From the NCBI GenBank assembly GCA_021324795.1, contig JAJPIK010000023.1, positions 1-64,000 on the forward strand: a stretch of DNA of 64,000 nucleotides, given 5' to 3'. The notes beneath the pieces are model-generated. The model did not search any database. It was not told the origin of the DNA and saw only the letters and a list, made by a program, of their open reading frames with translations. The translations under genes and the position numbers were made by a program. This document shows, piece by piece, positions 32,373 through 41,156 of the stretch; the first letter of the stretch is position 1; each line of letters opens with the position of its first letter. Source of the stretch: Chloroflexota bacterium (GTDB taxonomy: Bacteria > Chloroflexota > UBA6077 > FW602-bin22 > CADDYW01).

Positions 32373-33275
32373 TCAGTCGGGCCAAAACGGGTTCGACCAA
32401 GCACGCTTGCCGTGCTCGTCGATCACGGTGATCCGAGCGTACGAATCTCCGAACGGCTCGAGCGAGAACTCACAAGTCGTGATGTCCGTACCATGGATCT
32501 GGCGCGCCAGCGGAGCTTTCCCCGAGAGATAAACGTGCGCGACGGGTGAGCAACTCACGCGCAGACGCCGGGCATCGATCTGAACGTCGTGGATTTCGGG
32601 GCCCTGGCTCGAATAGAACTGACCGGCCTTCAAAGCGGCGAGCAGCGACTCCGGGGCGAGCGACTCGGCGCGAAGCTGAATCCACGCAGCGCAAGCGTCC
32701 GGGCGCGTCGGAAGAAAGTGGGCGTCGTCAGCGGCGTAGGCGAAGTAACGGTGCCCCCGACTCAAGAGTAGATCAGCAACATACCAACTCTCTCCCCGGT
32801 CGTTCAGAGCAAAACACGTCTCGTTGTAGATCTCAATCGCATGCGCGACATCGAGCGATCGTACGTCGTCGAGAGTGAGCCCGTACCAGGCAGGATGAGC
32901 GATACCGATGAAGGCGCCGGCCGCGGCGGCGCGCCGAGCAAGTTCCATGGCAGTCTCTGACGGAGCGGTTGGGGCAAAGTCCAATGGCAGGCCAACCGCC
33001 ACGATGTGCCAGAGTTGGCCGTTTTCAAGGCGGGGTGCGTGAAGCTCGGCACCAAGCAGCGTCGTGAACGAGTCCGTCCGGAATTCCCGCGTATCGGTGA
33101 TTGGGAAGCCATATTGAGCAAGGAAATGATCAGTAATCGCGAGAAAGTCGTAGCCGGCTTCTCGATAGGCAGTGGCAACGGCGACCGGATCGAGCGCACC
33201 ATCGGAACGCGTCGAATGGGTGTGAATGTTCCCCCGGTAGAAGCGGCCGGGTAAGGAAAAAGGAAGCTTACTCAC
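32373..33275 (-). CDS. PHP-domain metal-dependent phosphoesterase
   Basis: This 300-residue protein uses a GTG start with AAAGGAGG upstream. PHP metal-binding motifs are visible: NIHTHSTRSDG near residue 17, ITDHF near 47, GAELHAP near 75, the HPAW motif near 127, and DDAHF near 185. The last ~80 residues form a beta-rich domain. Family members hydrolyse phosphoesters or nucleotides using a trinuclear metal site. The substrate is not evident. It is divergent from the P450 gene. Confidence 0.83.
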   Translation of the reverse strand: MSKLPFSLPGRFYRGNIHTHSTRSDGALDPVAVATAYREAGYDFLAITDHFLAQYGFPITDTREFRTDSFTTLLGAELHAPRLENGQLWHIVAVGLPLDFAPTAPSETAMELARRAAAAGAFIGIAHPAWYGLTLDDVRSLDVAHAIEIYNETCFALNDRGESWYVADLLLSRGHRYFAYAADDAHFLPTRPDACAAWIQLRAESLAPESLLAALKAGQFYSSQGPEIHDVQIDARRLRVSCSPVAHVYLSGKAPLARQIHGTDITTCEFSLEPFGDSYARITVIDEHGKRAWSNPFWPD

Positions 33276-33419
33276 AAGAAATCCTCCTTTACGCGGCTAG
33301 TGGCTGAGGACACATCAGCTAAGGGATTGGGACGACAACTCCACATTGGTGATGGAAAAAGTATCCCGTCGTCTCTGCGCGAACGCTATTTATGAGATTC
33401 TTTGGACCCCGCGGACGCG

Positions 33420-33431
33420 GTACAATTGTAC
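33420..33431. promoter_or_regulatory. 12-bp palindrome over a -10-like box upstream of the P450 gene
   Basis: GTACAATTGTAC (33420-33431) is a perfect palindrome in the PHP-P450 divergent region. Its TACAAT part could serve as a plus-strand -10. The inner TACA-NN-TGTA core resembles operators bound by BlaI/CopY-type repressors, but no such regulator is encoded in this window. Confidence 0.45.
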
Positions 33432-33510
33432 AAATATGGAGGCCATGGGGCGACCATGGCTGATGGCGGGATCAAACTGGGCCGCTTTCGACCCAGTTAA
33501 GGAGGAAAGA

Positions 33511-34878
33511 GTGGAGAGATCATTACCGCCGGGCCCACACGGGTGGCCGGTCATCGGAAGTCTGTTCGAATTCAATGCCGACCCTCTGACGTTCGCTGAG
33601 CGTCTTTTCCGCCACTATGGCGAGGTCGCGTCATTCAACCTCTTCGGCACCCGCTTCTTCATATTCTTTCATCCGCGAGCGGTCAAATACATTCTCGTCG
33701 ACAACGCCCGCAACTTCACCAATCGCGAGGCTAATCCGGAGCTTCGCCAGATCATTGGTGATGGCTTGCTAACGCTTGACGGTGCCGAGCACCGGCGCCA
33801 CCGTCGGATCGTGCAGCCTGCCTTCCATCGCACCCGGATCGAGCGGTATGCCCGGACAATGGTTGAGCGGACCGAGCGCCTGCTCAGTCAATGGCAGGCG
33901 GGCCAGGAGCTCGACGTTGCCAATGCTATGGCCGATCTGACACTCGAGATTGCCGGCGATGCCCTTTTTGGTGCTGAGCTTGGCGCGCAGGCCCGTGAGA
34001 TCGGCGAGGCATTCCTGGCCGCCAGCGAGTACGCGAATTTACCAGTGCTCTCTCCTTGGCGGATTTCGCTGGATCTGCCATTTACGAATACTAAGTACGG
34101 GAAGTACGTTCGGGCCCGGCGCCACTTGCTTGAGATCGTCGAACGAATCATTCAGCGGCGCCGGACGAGCGGGGAGACCGGTGAAGACGTACTGTCGATG
34201 CTGCTGGCAAGCCGCGATGAAGAAGGAACTAGCCTCGACGACGTCGAGGTGCGTGATCACGTGCTGACCTTTCTCGCCGCCGGCCACGCGACTACTGCGA
34301 ATGCGCTGACCTGGACTTTCTACCTGCTTTCCGAGCACCCCGAGGTGCGGGCGAAGCTGTTGACCGAGCTGGACGATGTGCTCGGCGGCCGAGCGCCAAC
34401 GGTTGGCGACCTCCCGAACTTGCCATACCTTGAGATGGTGATTAAAGAGTCGCTGAGGATCTTTCCGCCAGCTTGGGGGCAGGCTCGTCGCGCCATCGAC
34501 AGCTTCGAACTCGAAGGGTATCGATTTCCGGCCGGGGCTTTCGTCGCGGTCACGCAATGGGTGACTCATCACCGGGCCGATCTTTGGGGTGACCCCGAGG
34601 CTTTCCGACCCGAGCGTTTCGCTCCGGACACGCCTGAGCCACCAGCATTTGCATATTTCCCCTTTGGTGCGGGCCCGCGGATCTGTATCGGCATGCCATT
34701 CGCGCTGATGGAAGCGCGGTTGATCCTGGCCACCATTCTCCAGCATTATACTCTTGATCTTGTCCCCGGTTATCCGGTTGCACCGCGTGCGTTGATTATC
34801 GTACAGCCTCGCTTCGGCATGCGCATGCGGCTGATCCCGACGAGGATTGGTACTCATCATGGATATGCCTATATATAA
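33511..34878 (+). CDS. cytochrome P450
   Basis: This 455-residue soluble P450 starts at GTG 33511 with AAGGAGG 5 nt upstream. The proline-rich start is SLPPGPHGWPVIG. The I-helix motif is AGHATT near 257-262, the ExxR motif is ESLR (313-316), and the heme loop is FPFGAGPRICIGMP with the iron-ligand Cys at about 392. The usual acidic residue of the A-G-x-E/D-T-T oxygen-activation motif is Ala here. No ferredoxin or reductase gene is adjacent. It may be co-transcribed with the DSD1-type gene 44 bp downstream. The substrate is unknown. Confidence 0.93.
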   Translation: MERSLPPGPHGWPVIGSLFEFNADPLTFAERLFRHYGEVASFNLFGTRFFIFFHPRAVKYILVDNARNFTNREANPELRQIIGDGLLTLDGAEHRRHRRIVQPAFHRTRIERYARTMVERTERLLSQWQAGQELDVANAMADLTLEIAGDALFGAELGAQAREIGEAFLAASEYANLPVLSPWRISLDLPFTNTKYGKYVRARRHLLEIVERIIQRRRTSGETGEDVLSMLLASRDEEGTSLDDVEVRDHVLTFLAAGHATTANALTWTFYLLSEHPEVRAKLLTELDDVLGGRAPTVGDLPNLPYLEMVIKESLRIFPPAWGQARRAIDSFELEGYRFPAGAFVAVTQWVTHHRADLWGDPEAFRPERFAPDTPEPPAFAYFPFGAGPRICIGMPFALMEARLILATILQHYTLDLVPGYPVAPRALIIVQPRFGMRMRLIPTRIGTHHGYAYI

Positions 34879-34922
34879 TGGTGGGGCAAAAGCAGCCGAG
34901 GCTGCCTCATTGGGAGGATCTG

Positions 34923-36032
34923 ATGTCAATGGCGGGGTTTGGCTCTCTCGTCGGGCGCTCGAAATGGGATCTGGATACACCGGCGCTCTGCGTGGACCTC
35001 GATGTGATGGAGCGCAACGTCCAGAAGATGGCTGGACGCATCCTAGGCGCAGGCAAGAACTGGCGACCGCATACGAAGGGGCAAAAGATTCCGGCGATTG
35101 CCCACAAAGAGATCGCGGCCGGCGCGATTGGAGTTACTTGTGCCAAGCTGAGCGAAGCCGAGGTGATGGCGGGCGCAGGCATTCGTGACATCTTGATCGC
35201 GAATGAGATCGTCGGACGTGAAAAGATCACCCGCCTGGTCAATCTGCAGCCGCATGCCGACGTCATGGTCGCGATCGATTGTCAGGAAAACGCTCGGGAG
35301 ATTAGCGATCTGGCGTTCGCAAAGGGCGTGGCCGTGCGCGTGGTTATCGAGGTCAACGTTGGGATGAACCGCGCCGGGATCGAGCCGGGCGATGCGGTCG
35401 TTCGCCTCGCAGAATACGCGGCAGGATTGCCTGGCCTTCGCTTCAGCGGGGTGATAGGTTGGGAAGGCCACGCCACTGGCATCAAGGACATCAACGAAAA
35501 ACGCCGGGTGATCACGCGCGACGTCGGCTGTCTCGTCGAGAGCGCCGAGCGTTGTCGAGTGGCGGGATTGCCGGTGTCGATCGTTTCCTGCGGGGGCACC
35601 GGAACTTACTGGATTACCTGTACCTTACCGGGCGTTACCGAGATCCAGGCCGGTGGTGGCATTTTCAACGACGTGCATTATTCCGAGGACTTCGGGGTCG
35701 ACCACGAGTTCGCAATGACAGTTATCGCGACGGTGATCAGTCGCCCGACGCCAACGCGGATCATCGTCGACGCCGGCCACAAGACGATGAATGGCAATCC
35801 CTCGGCCCCCAGACCACTCGGTGTTGGGAAGGGCGCGCGCGTGAAGCTCTCGGCCGAACACGGCACGGTCGAGCTGGCCGAGCCAGACGATCGCCTGAAG
35901 GTCGGCGACAAGCTCGAGTTCATCGTCGGCTACTCGGACTTCACGACCTACGTCCATGAAGAGATGTTCGCGATTCGCAAGGGGATAGTCGAACAGGTGT
36001 GGCCGGTGCTTGGGCGCGGGAAGCTGCGTTAG
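34923..36032 (+). CDS. DSD1/D-threonine aldolase-type PLP enzyme
   Basis: This 369-residue protein starts at ATG 34923 with GGGAGG upstream; an earlier ATG at 34878 overlaps the P450 stop. It has the alanine-racemase-like PLP barrel with the Schiff-base Lys in RPHTKGQK (K52). The C-terminal beta domain has the metal-site region HGTVEL and the VGYSDFTTYVHEEMF segment. Family members are D-threonine aldolase, D-serine dehydratase and 3-hydroxy-D-aspartate aldolase. Which reaction applies cannot be read from sequence. Confidence 0.87.
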   Translation: MSMAGFGSLVGRSKWDLDTPALCVDLDVMERNVQKMAGRILGAGKNWRPHTKGQKIPAIAHKEIAAGAIGVTCAKLSEAEVMAGAGIRDILIANEIVGREKITRLVNLQPHADVMVAIDCQENAREISDLAFAKGVAVRVVIEVNVGMNRAGIEPGDAVVRLAEYAAGLPGLRFSGVIGWEGHATGIKDINEKRRVITRDVGCLVESAERCRVAGLPVSIVSCGGTGTYWITCTLPGVTEIQAGGGIFNDVHYSEDFGVDHEFAMTVIATVISRPTPTRIIVDAGHKTMNGNPSAPRPLGVGKGARVKLSAEHGTVELAEPDDRLKVGDKLEFIVGYSDFTTYVHEEMFAIRKGIVEQVWPVLGRGKLR

Positions 36033-36045
36033 TGCTGCGATGTTT

Positions 36046-36078
36046 CCCTCTCTCAAGCGGAGAAGGTTAGGGTGAGGG
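36046..36078. repeat. dispersed GGGAGAG-type repeat, copy 2
   Basis: CCCTCTCTCAAGCGGAGAAG followed by GTTAGGGTGAGGG lies 13 bp after the DSD1 gene stop. It has the same palindrome-plus-tail layout as copies at 8199 and 60591. Confidence 0.65.
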
Positions 36079-36149
36079 CTGTTTGATAGATAGGTTGGCA
36101 GCCTATCCCCAATAGCTGCTCTAATCTGGTCCGCTGCTCTCTACCTACC

Positions 36150-36425
36150 CTATACCCACACACCGATTAGAGCAGTTGTGTCAACCACCAACACCTGAGG
36201 ATTCTCATCCGGTGGCGGAATCGGATGGCCGGCCGCGGCGAGGGCGATAAGATGATTCTCGATCGCGAGCAAGGCTGTCTGGATTGCCTCATCGCGTGTG
36301 TTTCCCTCGGCCATGAGCCCCGGCAGCGACGGAACGGTGACGCCATATCCGCCTTCCTCCAGGTCCGGGTGCAGGACGATTGTATAAGGTGTATTGGGAT
36401 TGGTAAATCTCGTCGCTCTTTCCAT
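36150..36425 (-). CDS. orphan HicB-like antitoxin-family protein
   Basis: This 91-residue protein starts at ATG 36425. The HicB fold is shown by YTIVLHPDLEEGGYGVTVPS, LPGLMAEGNTRDEAIQTALL and AIENHLIAL. HicB normally neutralises a HicA RNase encoded beside it. No hicA-like ORF lies on either side, so this is an orphan or a stand-alone HicB-like protein. There is no C-terminal DNA-binding helix. A TATAAT box 11 bp upstream suggests a leaderless transcript. The frame is open further upstream but without homology. Confidence 0.8.
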   Translation of the reverse strand: MERATRFTNPNTPYTIVLHPDLEEGGYGVTVPSLPGLMAEGNTRDEAIQTALLAIENHLIALAAAGHPIPPPDENPQVLVVDTTALIGVWV

Positions 36426-36435
36426 CTCGTTTCTC

Positions 36436-36441
36436 ATTATA
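36436..36441 (-). promoter_or_regulatory. TATAAT box of the hicB-like gene
   Basis: A perfect TATAAT (36441-36436, minus strand) puts transcription start about 4 nt before ATG 36425. The -35 position reads TGGATG, only half matching consensus. Confidence 0.5.
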
Positions 36442-36825
36442 AGGCTCGAAGCGTTATGCATCCACGGTTGCCACGTTCTGGATGCCCAAGATAATGCAGG
36501 CACGCCTGGAGAGCCAGCCTCCGCACCTCTCTCATCGGGCGTTTCTGTCTGTGCCGGAGGACATCGAAGTTACGAGGTTTCTGAGAGAGGACGCGGAAGG
36601 TTAATCTCTGCATCACAGTGTCGATCGGCGGGCCAGGCGCCGGCACAGCACGAGAATCGTGGCGAGATCCCAAAGCGGTAGCCAGTAGACCGCCGGCTGA
36701 TAGCCAAACGGCGGCTACCAGATGAGATAACGCCCGGTTAGCCAAAAGCCCCGACCGAAGCCTTGACCGAGGTGAACGCCAGAGCGTAGCATGAATGCCA
36801 CTTCCCAGTCAGTTGGAGGACGTTC
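36442..36825. other. gap of about 380 bp without an assigned gene
   Basis: A 102-codon minus-strand frame (36437-36745) crosses this gap, but it is rich in Arg/Leu/His, overlaps the hicB-like gene's promoter and resembles no family I know. I see no RNA gene, and no hicA remnant could be recognised. Confidence 0.45.
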
Positions 36826-37809
36826 GTGCCAAATATCGATTTTGCCCTGGCGACGGTTGGCTGGGCGCCATCCTACGTCGAAAAGCTCCGCGACGTTTTA
36901 GGGGCCAGAGAGTTTGTCCATACCCGCGACGTGGCAGAGATCGAGCAATACCTGGAGGTGGCCGACGTCGCTATCGTGGGGGGAGATCTCGATGCACGGT
37001 TTCTGGCGGCCCCGAAGCTCCGCTGGGTCCACTGCGATCACGCCGGCCTCGAAAAGTCGGCGAAGCCTGAGGTTTTCAAAAGAGGACTGCTCGTCACTAG
37101 CTCAGCCGGTCGATCTGCCCCGGTTCTGGCCGAACACGCCCTATTTTTCATGCTAGCGTTTGCATTCCAGTTTACGAAGTTCATGGAAGCCCAGCGTGCC
37201 CATCAGTGGGGCTTCCCGGGGCAAGACCAGCTTCGGGGGCTCTACGGCCACACCGTCGGCATTCTCGGTCTGGGGAATACCGGCCGTGAGCTTGCCGTTC
37301 GCTGCCAAGCTCTTGGTACGCGCGTCCTGGGCTATCGCCGCAAGGCTGGTGAGGTGCCAGGGGTCGACCGCCTCTACAGCGTCGAACGCGGTGAGACGAT
37401 CGAGCCCATTTTGCGTGAGAGCGATTATCTTGCGCTTGCGCTACCGCTCTCGGATCAGACCTGGCACATCATCGGTGCAGAGCAGCTCGGTATGATGAAG
37501 CGCTCAGCGGTGATCGTGAACATGGGCCGCGGTGGCCTGATCGACGAACCAGCGCTCATCGCGGCGCTACGTAAGGGACAGATCGCCGGAGCGGGGCTGG
37601 ACACTTTTGAGCGCGAGCCGCTTCCATCGGAGAGCCCGCTCTGGGACTTCCCGAACGTTCTCATTACCCCACACACGACGCCGCAAGTTCCGGACCGAAC
37701 AGGGCGTTCCTTCGAGATTATTGCCGAGAACGCCCGCCGCTATCGCAACGGACAAATCGACCTGCTGAACCTCTTGCGCCCTGAAGACGTCTATACGCAC
37801 GGGCACTGA
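36826..37809 (+). CDS. D-isomer-specific 2-hydroxyacid dehydrogenase
   Basis: This 327-residue protein starts at GTG 36826 with GGAGG upstream. The NAD-binding motif is VGILGLGNTGRELAVRC near residue 140. The signature NMGRGGLIDEPAL carries the catalytic Arg region, and TPHTTPQVPDRTG carries the catalytic His. It interconverts a 2-oxoacid and the D-2-hydroxyacid using NAD(P)H. The substrate is unknown. A carboxymuconolactone decarboxylase-family gene follows on the same strand after 75 bp. Confidence 0.9.
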   Translation: MPNIDFALATVGWAPSYVEKLRDVLGAREFVHTRDVAEIEQYLEVADVAIVGGDLDARFLAAPKLRWVHCDHAGLEKSAKPEVFKRGLLVTSSAGRSAPVLAEHALFFMLAFAFQFTKFMEAQRAHQWGFPGQDQLRGLYGHTVGILGLGNTGRELAVRCQALGTRVLGYRRKAGEVPGVDRLYSVERGETIEPILRESDYLALALPLSDQTWHIIGAEQLGMMKRSAVIVNMGRGGLIDEPALIAALRKGQIAGAGLDTFEREPLPSESPLWDFPNVLITPHTTPQVPDRTGRSFEIIAENARRYRNGQIDLLNLLRPEDVYTHGH

Positions 37810-37884
37810 TCAAGGTCGCGGAATTATTTAGAGCCATTGGACCACCATCGCAGATGAAATTTGCAGCTTTTGTGGAGGCAAGGC

Positions 37885-38268
37885 ATGTCAGACGAGTTGT
37901 ACGAAACCGGAATGCAGATTCGCCGCGCGGTGCTAGGTGACGAGTACGTCGATCGGGCGACAAAGAACGTTGACGATTTCAACCGCGATTTCCAACGGTT
38001 GGTGACCGAGTACTGTTGGGGAGCAACCTGGGGGCGCGGGGGCTTGAGTCGCAAGCAGCGCAGTCTCAACAACCTTTGCTTGCTTGCCGCGCTCAACCGT
38101 CCCACCGAGTTCGAGCTCCACATGCGGGGGGCGCTCCGGAACGGCTGTACTCTTGAGGAGATTCGGGAAACGCTAATCCAGGTCGCGGTCTACGCCGGGA
38201 TCCCGGCCGGGGTCGAGGTTTTCCGCATCGCACGAAAGGTGCTGGTCGAGGAAGGCATCACGCCGTAA
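37885..38268 (+). CDS. carboxymuconolactone decarboxylase-family protein
   Basis: This 127-residue protein starts at ATG 37885 with GGAGG upstream. Its all-helical CMD fold is evident from YCWGATWGRGGLSRKQRSLN, LHMRGALRNGCTLEEIRETL and the AVYAGIPAGVEVFRIA helix. The CxxC redox pair of AhpD-type members is absent, so a 4-carboxymuconolactone decarboxylase-like role is more likely than peroxidase support. The substrate is uncertain. The 2-hydroxyacid dehydrogenase just upstream may act in the same pathway. Confidence 0.87.
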   Translation: MSDELYETGMQIRRAVLGDEYVDRATKNVDDFNRDFQRLVTEYCWGATWGRGGLSRKQRSLNNLCLLAALNRPTEFELHMRGALRNGCTLEEIRETLIQVAVYAGIPAGVEVFRIARKVLVEEGITP

Positions 38269-38319
38269 TTCGCGTAATCCGATTCGCACCATATGCGACC
38301 ATATGCGCTGGAGGAGCCA

Positions 38320-39342
38320 ATGGCAACCACCATCTATGTTACAACCGGCGACGCTCTGGCGGTGATCCGCCGGCAGGACGGGCGCTGGCTCACTAATCTT
38401 CAGCTCGTCGGCCATCCCACTCAGTGTGTCGCGGCGGATCCGCTGCGACCGTCGTGTGTCTACTGCGGCACGTTCGGCGAAGGACTTTGGCGGAGCGAAG
38501 ACGCCGGTGCGACATGGCAGCCGGTCGGTGAAGGTATCAGGTCCCGTGAGGTGATGTCGGTCGCGGTAAGCTCACTGGAGCGTGAGCGTGGTTACGGCAT
38601 CGTCTGGGCCGGAACCGAGCCGAGTGCGCTCTATTGTTCTGCCGACGCTGGCCAGACCTGGCAGGAGCGGCCGACACTGACCCGACTTCCCTCCGCGTCG
38701 ACCTGGAGCTTCCCACCGCGTCCCTGGACCCACCACGTCCGCTGGATCTCGCCCGATCCGAACGTCGAGGGACGGCTCTTCGTCGGCATCGAACTGGGCG
38801 GTGTGATGCGGAGCCTGGACGATGGGCTGACCTGGGAAGATCGTAAGCCCGGCTCTCAATACGATTCACACACGCTCTGCACCCCTCGCCGTGCGCCCGG
38901 CTGCGTTTATGAGGCAGCCGGCGGCGGATTCGCCGCGAGTTTTGATGGCGGGGCAACCTGGCATGGCGATGACATGGGCTTGCGCTGGCATTACCTCTGG
39001 GGGCTCGCCGTCGATCCGGTGGATCCAACGACGCTGGTCGTATCGGCTTCGCCGAGCGCGCGGCAAGCCCATTATGGTCCCCAATGGGCGGAGTCAGCGA
39101 TCTACCGGCGGACAGGGCATGGACCATGGCAGGAAGTCAACGCTGGCTTACCCAAGGCACGGGGAACGCTCGCCTACGTCTTGGCTTCCCACGACGCCGA
39201 GCCGCATACTTTCTACGCCGCTCCGCACCAGGGCGACCTGTGCCGCTCAACCGACGCCGGACTGACTTGGGAACGGCTCAGCATCTGGCCCGACGGCTAC
39301 CTGCCCAAGGATGTCACCGGACTGACCGTGGTCGACCTCTAG
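38320..39342 (+). CDS. Asp-box (BNR/sortilin-like) beta-propeller protein
   Basis: This 340-residue protein starts at ATG 38320 with GGAGG 6 nt upstream. At least five Asp-box repeats (S-x-D-x-G-x-T-W) occur: SEDAGATW, SADAGQTW, SLDDGLTW, SFDGGATW and STDAGLTW. These mark the blades of a sialidase/VPS10/YCF48-type propeller. No sialidase catalytic set and no signal peptide is visible, so it is probably cytosolic and non-enzymatic, or its enzymatic activity is unknown. Confidence 0.83.
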   Translation: MATTIYVTTGDALAVIRRQDGRWLTNLQLVGHPTQCVAADPLRPSCVYCGTFGEGLWRSEDAGATWQPVGEGIRSREVMSVAVSSLERERGYGIVWAGTEPSALYCSADAGQTWQERPTLTRLPSASTWSFPPRPWTHHVRWISPDPNVEGRLFVGIELGGVMRSLDDGLTWEDRKPGSQYDSHTLCTPRRAPGCVYEAAGGGFAASFDGGATWHGDDMGLRWHYLWGLAVDPVDPTTLVVSASPSARQAHYGPQWAESAIYRRTGHGPWQEVNAGLPKARGTLAYVLASHDAEPHTFYAAPHQGDLCRSTDAGLTWERLSIWPDGYLPKDVTGLTVVDL

Positions 39343-39375
39343 TTCCCTACTCGGCGTCCATCCATATAGGACGAC

Positions 39376-40893
39376 CTACGCTCGCTCTCTCGGTCGGTAC
39401 TGCACCGCCTCTGCCAGGTGAGCCGGCCCGATGACGTCGGCCCCGGCCAGATCCGCGATCGTCCGCGCGAGTTTCAAGACCCGATGGTAGGCGCGGGCAG
39501 ATAGGCGAAGCTGCTGCATGGCAACGCGTAGCAAGTTCTGCGCGGCACCGTCGGGTTGGCAGAAGTCGCGAACGTCGGCGGGGTTCATCTCGGAGTTCGA
39601 GGCGATTTTGCGACCACGGAAGCGAGCGCGTTGGCGCTCGCGACAGGCTTCCACACGCTCGCGAATCGTCGCCGATGGCTCACCGATCCGCACGTCGGCG
39701 AGCTTTTCGTAGTCGACCCGGGGAACGTCGAGGTAGATGTCGATGCGATCGAGGAGAGGACCGGAAAGTCGGCCTTGATAACGGGCGATGGCTTGCTGCG
39801 AGCACGTACATTGGCGGAGGTTATCGCCGTAGTAGCCGCATGGGCACGGATTCATCGCGCCGATCAGCATGACTTTGCCCGGAAAGCTCACCGTGCCCTG
39901 GGCACGGCTGATCGTGACGATGCCATCTTCGAGAGGTTGCCTTAAAACTTCCAGGATATGCTGGCCAAACTCGGGCATCTCGTCGAGGAAAAGAACGCCA
40001 CGGTGGGCGAGGCTCAGCTCGCCGGGCCGCGGCCAGCGTCCACCGCCGACTAGTCCGGCATGGGAGATGGTATGGTGGGGCGATCGGAAGGGCCGATTAC
40101 GAATTAAGGGAATCTCGGGCGGGAGCAACCCGGCGACACTATAGATTTTGGTGACTTCGAGTGCTTCGTCGGGACCGAGGGGAGGCATGATCGAGGGCAC
40201 GGCTCGGGCGAGGAGGGTTTTACCGGCGCCAGGGGGGCCGACCATGAGAACGTTGTGGCCGCCGGCCGCGGCGACTTCGAGGGCACGCTTGGCGTGCTCC
40301 TGGCCTTTGACGTGGGCAAAGTCGCTACTGAACTCCTGCTCGGTGCGCAAAATCGAGCGATCCGGCGTAAACGGTGGAATGAGCCGATCGCCGCGGAGGT
40401 GGTCGACCAGGGCGGCAAAGCTGGCAACCGGAATCACGGTCACGCCTTCAACGAGGCTGGCTTCGAGCGCATCGGCGGAGGGCACGTAGACCGTCTGAAT
40501 GCCCTTGTCTCGGGCCAAGCTGACCATTGGCAGAATCCCATTGGTATGGCGGACTTCACCGTCGAGCGACAACTCGCCCAGAAAGAGGGCGCGCTCGGTC
40601 AGCTCGGGTACCTGCTCGGAAGCCAGCACGACGGCGAGCGCCAAGGGGAGGTCATAAGCGGGACCTTCCTTCTTCAGGTCTGCCGGGGCAAGGTTGACGA
40701 TAACTTTGCGCATGGGGAAGACGCAGCCCGAGTTGCGAATCGCAGCGCGGACGCGTTCGCGGGCTTCCTGAACCGCGGCATCGGGGAGACCGACGATGGT
40801 AAACGCGGGGAGTCCGAAGCCAATGTCGGCTTCGACTTCGACGATGGCGCCGTCGAGTCCGATGACGGCGCAGGTCAAGACCTTGGCAAGCAC
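39376..40893 (-). CDS. comM: ComM/YifB-family Mg-chelatase-like AAA+ ATPase
   Basis: This 505-residue protein has the N-terminal Lon-protease-like ChlI domain (about 1-170). The AAA+ core has Walker A GPPGAGKTLLAR (near 220) and Walker B VLFLDEMPEF, and a Mg_chelatase_C domain (about 405-505). A Cys cluster PCPCGYYGDNLRQCTCS is typical. ComM is a hexameric helicase that extends branch migration during natural transformation in Gram-negatives; a role in recombination is likely here. It stands alone, behind a hairpin that separates it from the Mo operon. Confidence 0.9.
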   Translation of the reverse strand: MLAKVLTCAVIGLDGAIVEVEADIGFGLPAFTIVGLPDAAVQEARERVRAAIRNSGCVFPMRKVIVNLAPADLKKEGPAYDLPLALAVVLASEQVPELTERALFLGELSLDGEVRHTNGILPMVSLARDKGIQTVYVPSADALEASLVEGVTVIPVASFAALVDHLRGDRLIPPFTPDRSILRTEQEFSSDFAHVKGQEHAKRALEVAAAGGHNVLMVGPPGAGKTLLARAVPSIMPPLGPDEALEVTKIYSVAGLLPPEIPLIRNRPFRSPHHTISHAGLVGGGRWPRPGELSLAHRGVLFLDEMPEFGQHILEVLRQPLEDGIVTISRAQGTVSFPGKVMLIGAMNPCPCGYYGDNLRQCTCSQQAIARYQGRLSGPLLDRIDIYLDVPRVDYEKLADVRIGEPSATIRERVEACRERQRARFRGRKIASNSEMNPADVRDFCQPDGAAQNLLRVAMQQLRLSARAYHRVLKLARTIADLAGADVIGPAHLAEAVQYRPRERA

Positions 40894-40959
40894 ACAGCCC
40901 TCTCCAGCCCCGAGGTTCAGGAGTGATCTTAGCAGTCAGAGGCTGGCTGTGTCGAGTCG

Positions 40960-40988
40960 TCAGCTTCGGCACAGCTTGCCGAAGCTGA
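40960..40988. terminator. 12-bp perfect hairpin after the Mo operon
   Basis: TCAGCTTCGGCA (40960-40971) pairs with TGCCGAAGCTGA (40977-40988) around CAGCT. It lies between the stop of the modBC-like gene (41157) and the start of comM on the same strand. The remaining gap bases (40894-41156) show no gene. Confidence 0.6.
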
Positions 40989-41156
40989 TAGGTAGAAACG
41001 ACGAACGCGCTTCAAGGAATTTCGGAAAACGGGTCATGGCAAGCTAGGAGTAATCCCCTTAGGGTGCAGTAGCCGAAGTCCGAAGGCGTGCTCTAGAAAG
41101 ATTTCTGCTTCGACGCGCAGCAAGCCGCTGAAGGCGATCAAGGCACTTTGCATATC

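Noticed and set aside
36437-36745. 102-codon minus-strand frame upstream of hicB as a possible hicA remnant
   Set aside because: It has no HicA features (no small dsRBD-like motif or catalytic His context) and covers the hicB promoter.
36442-36825. Small RNA gene in the hicB-dehydrogenase gap
   Set aside because: No promoter-terminator pair or strong fold could be made out by eye.
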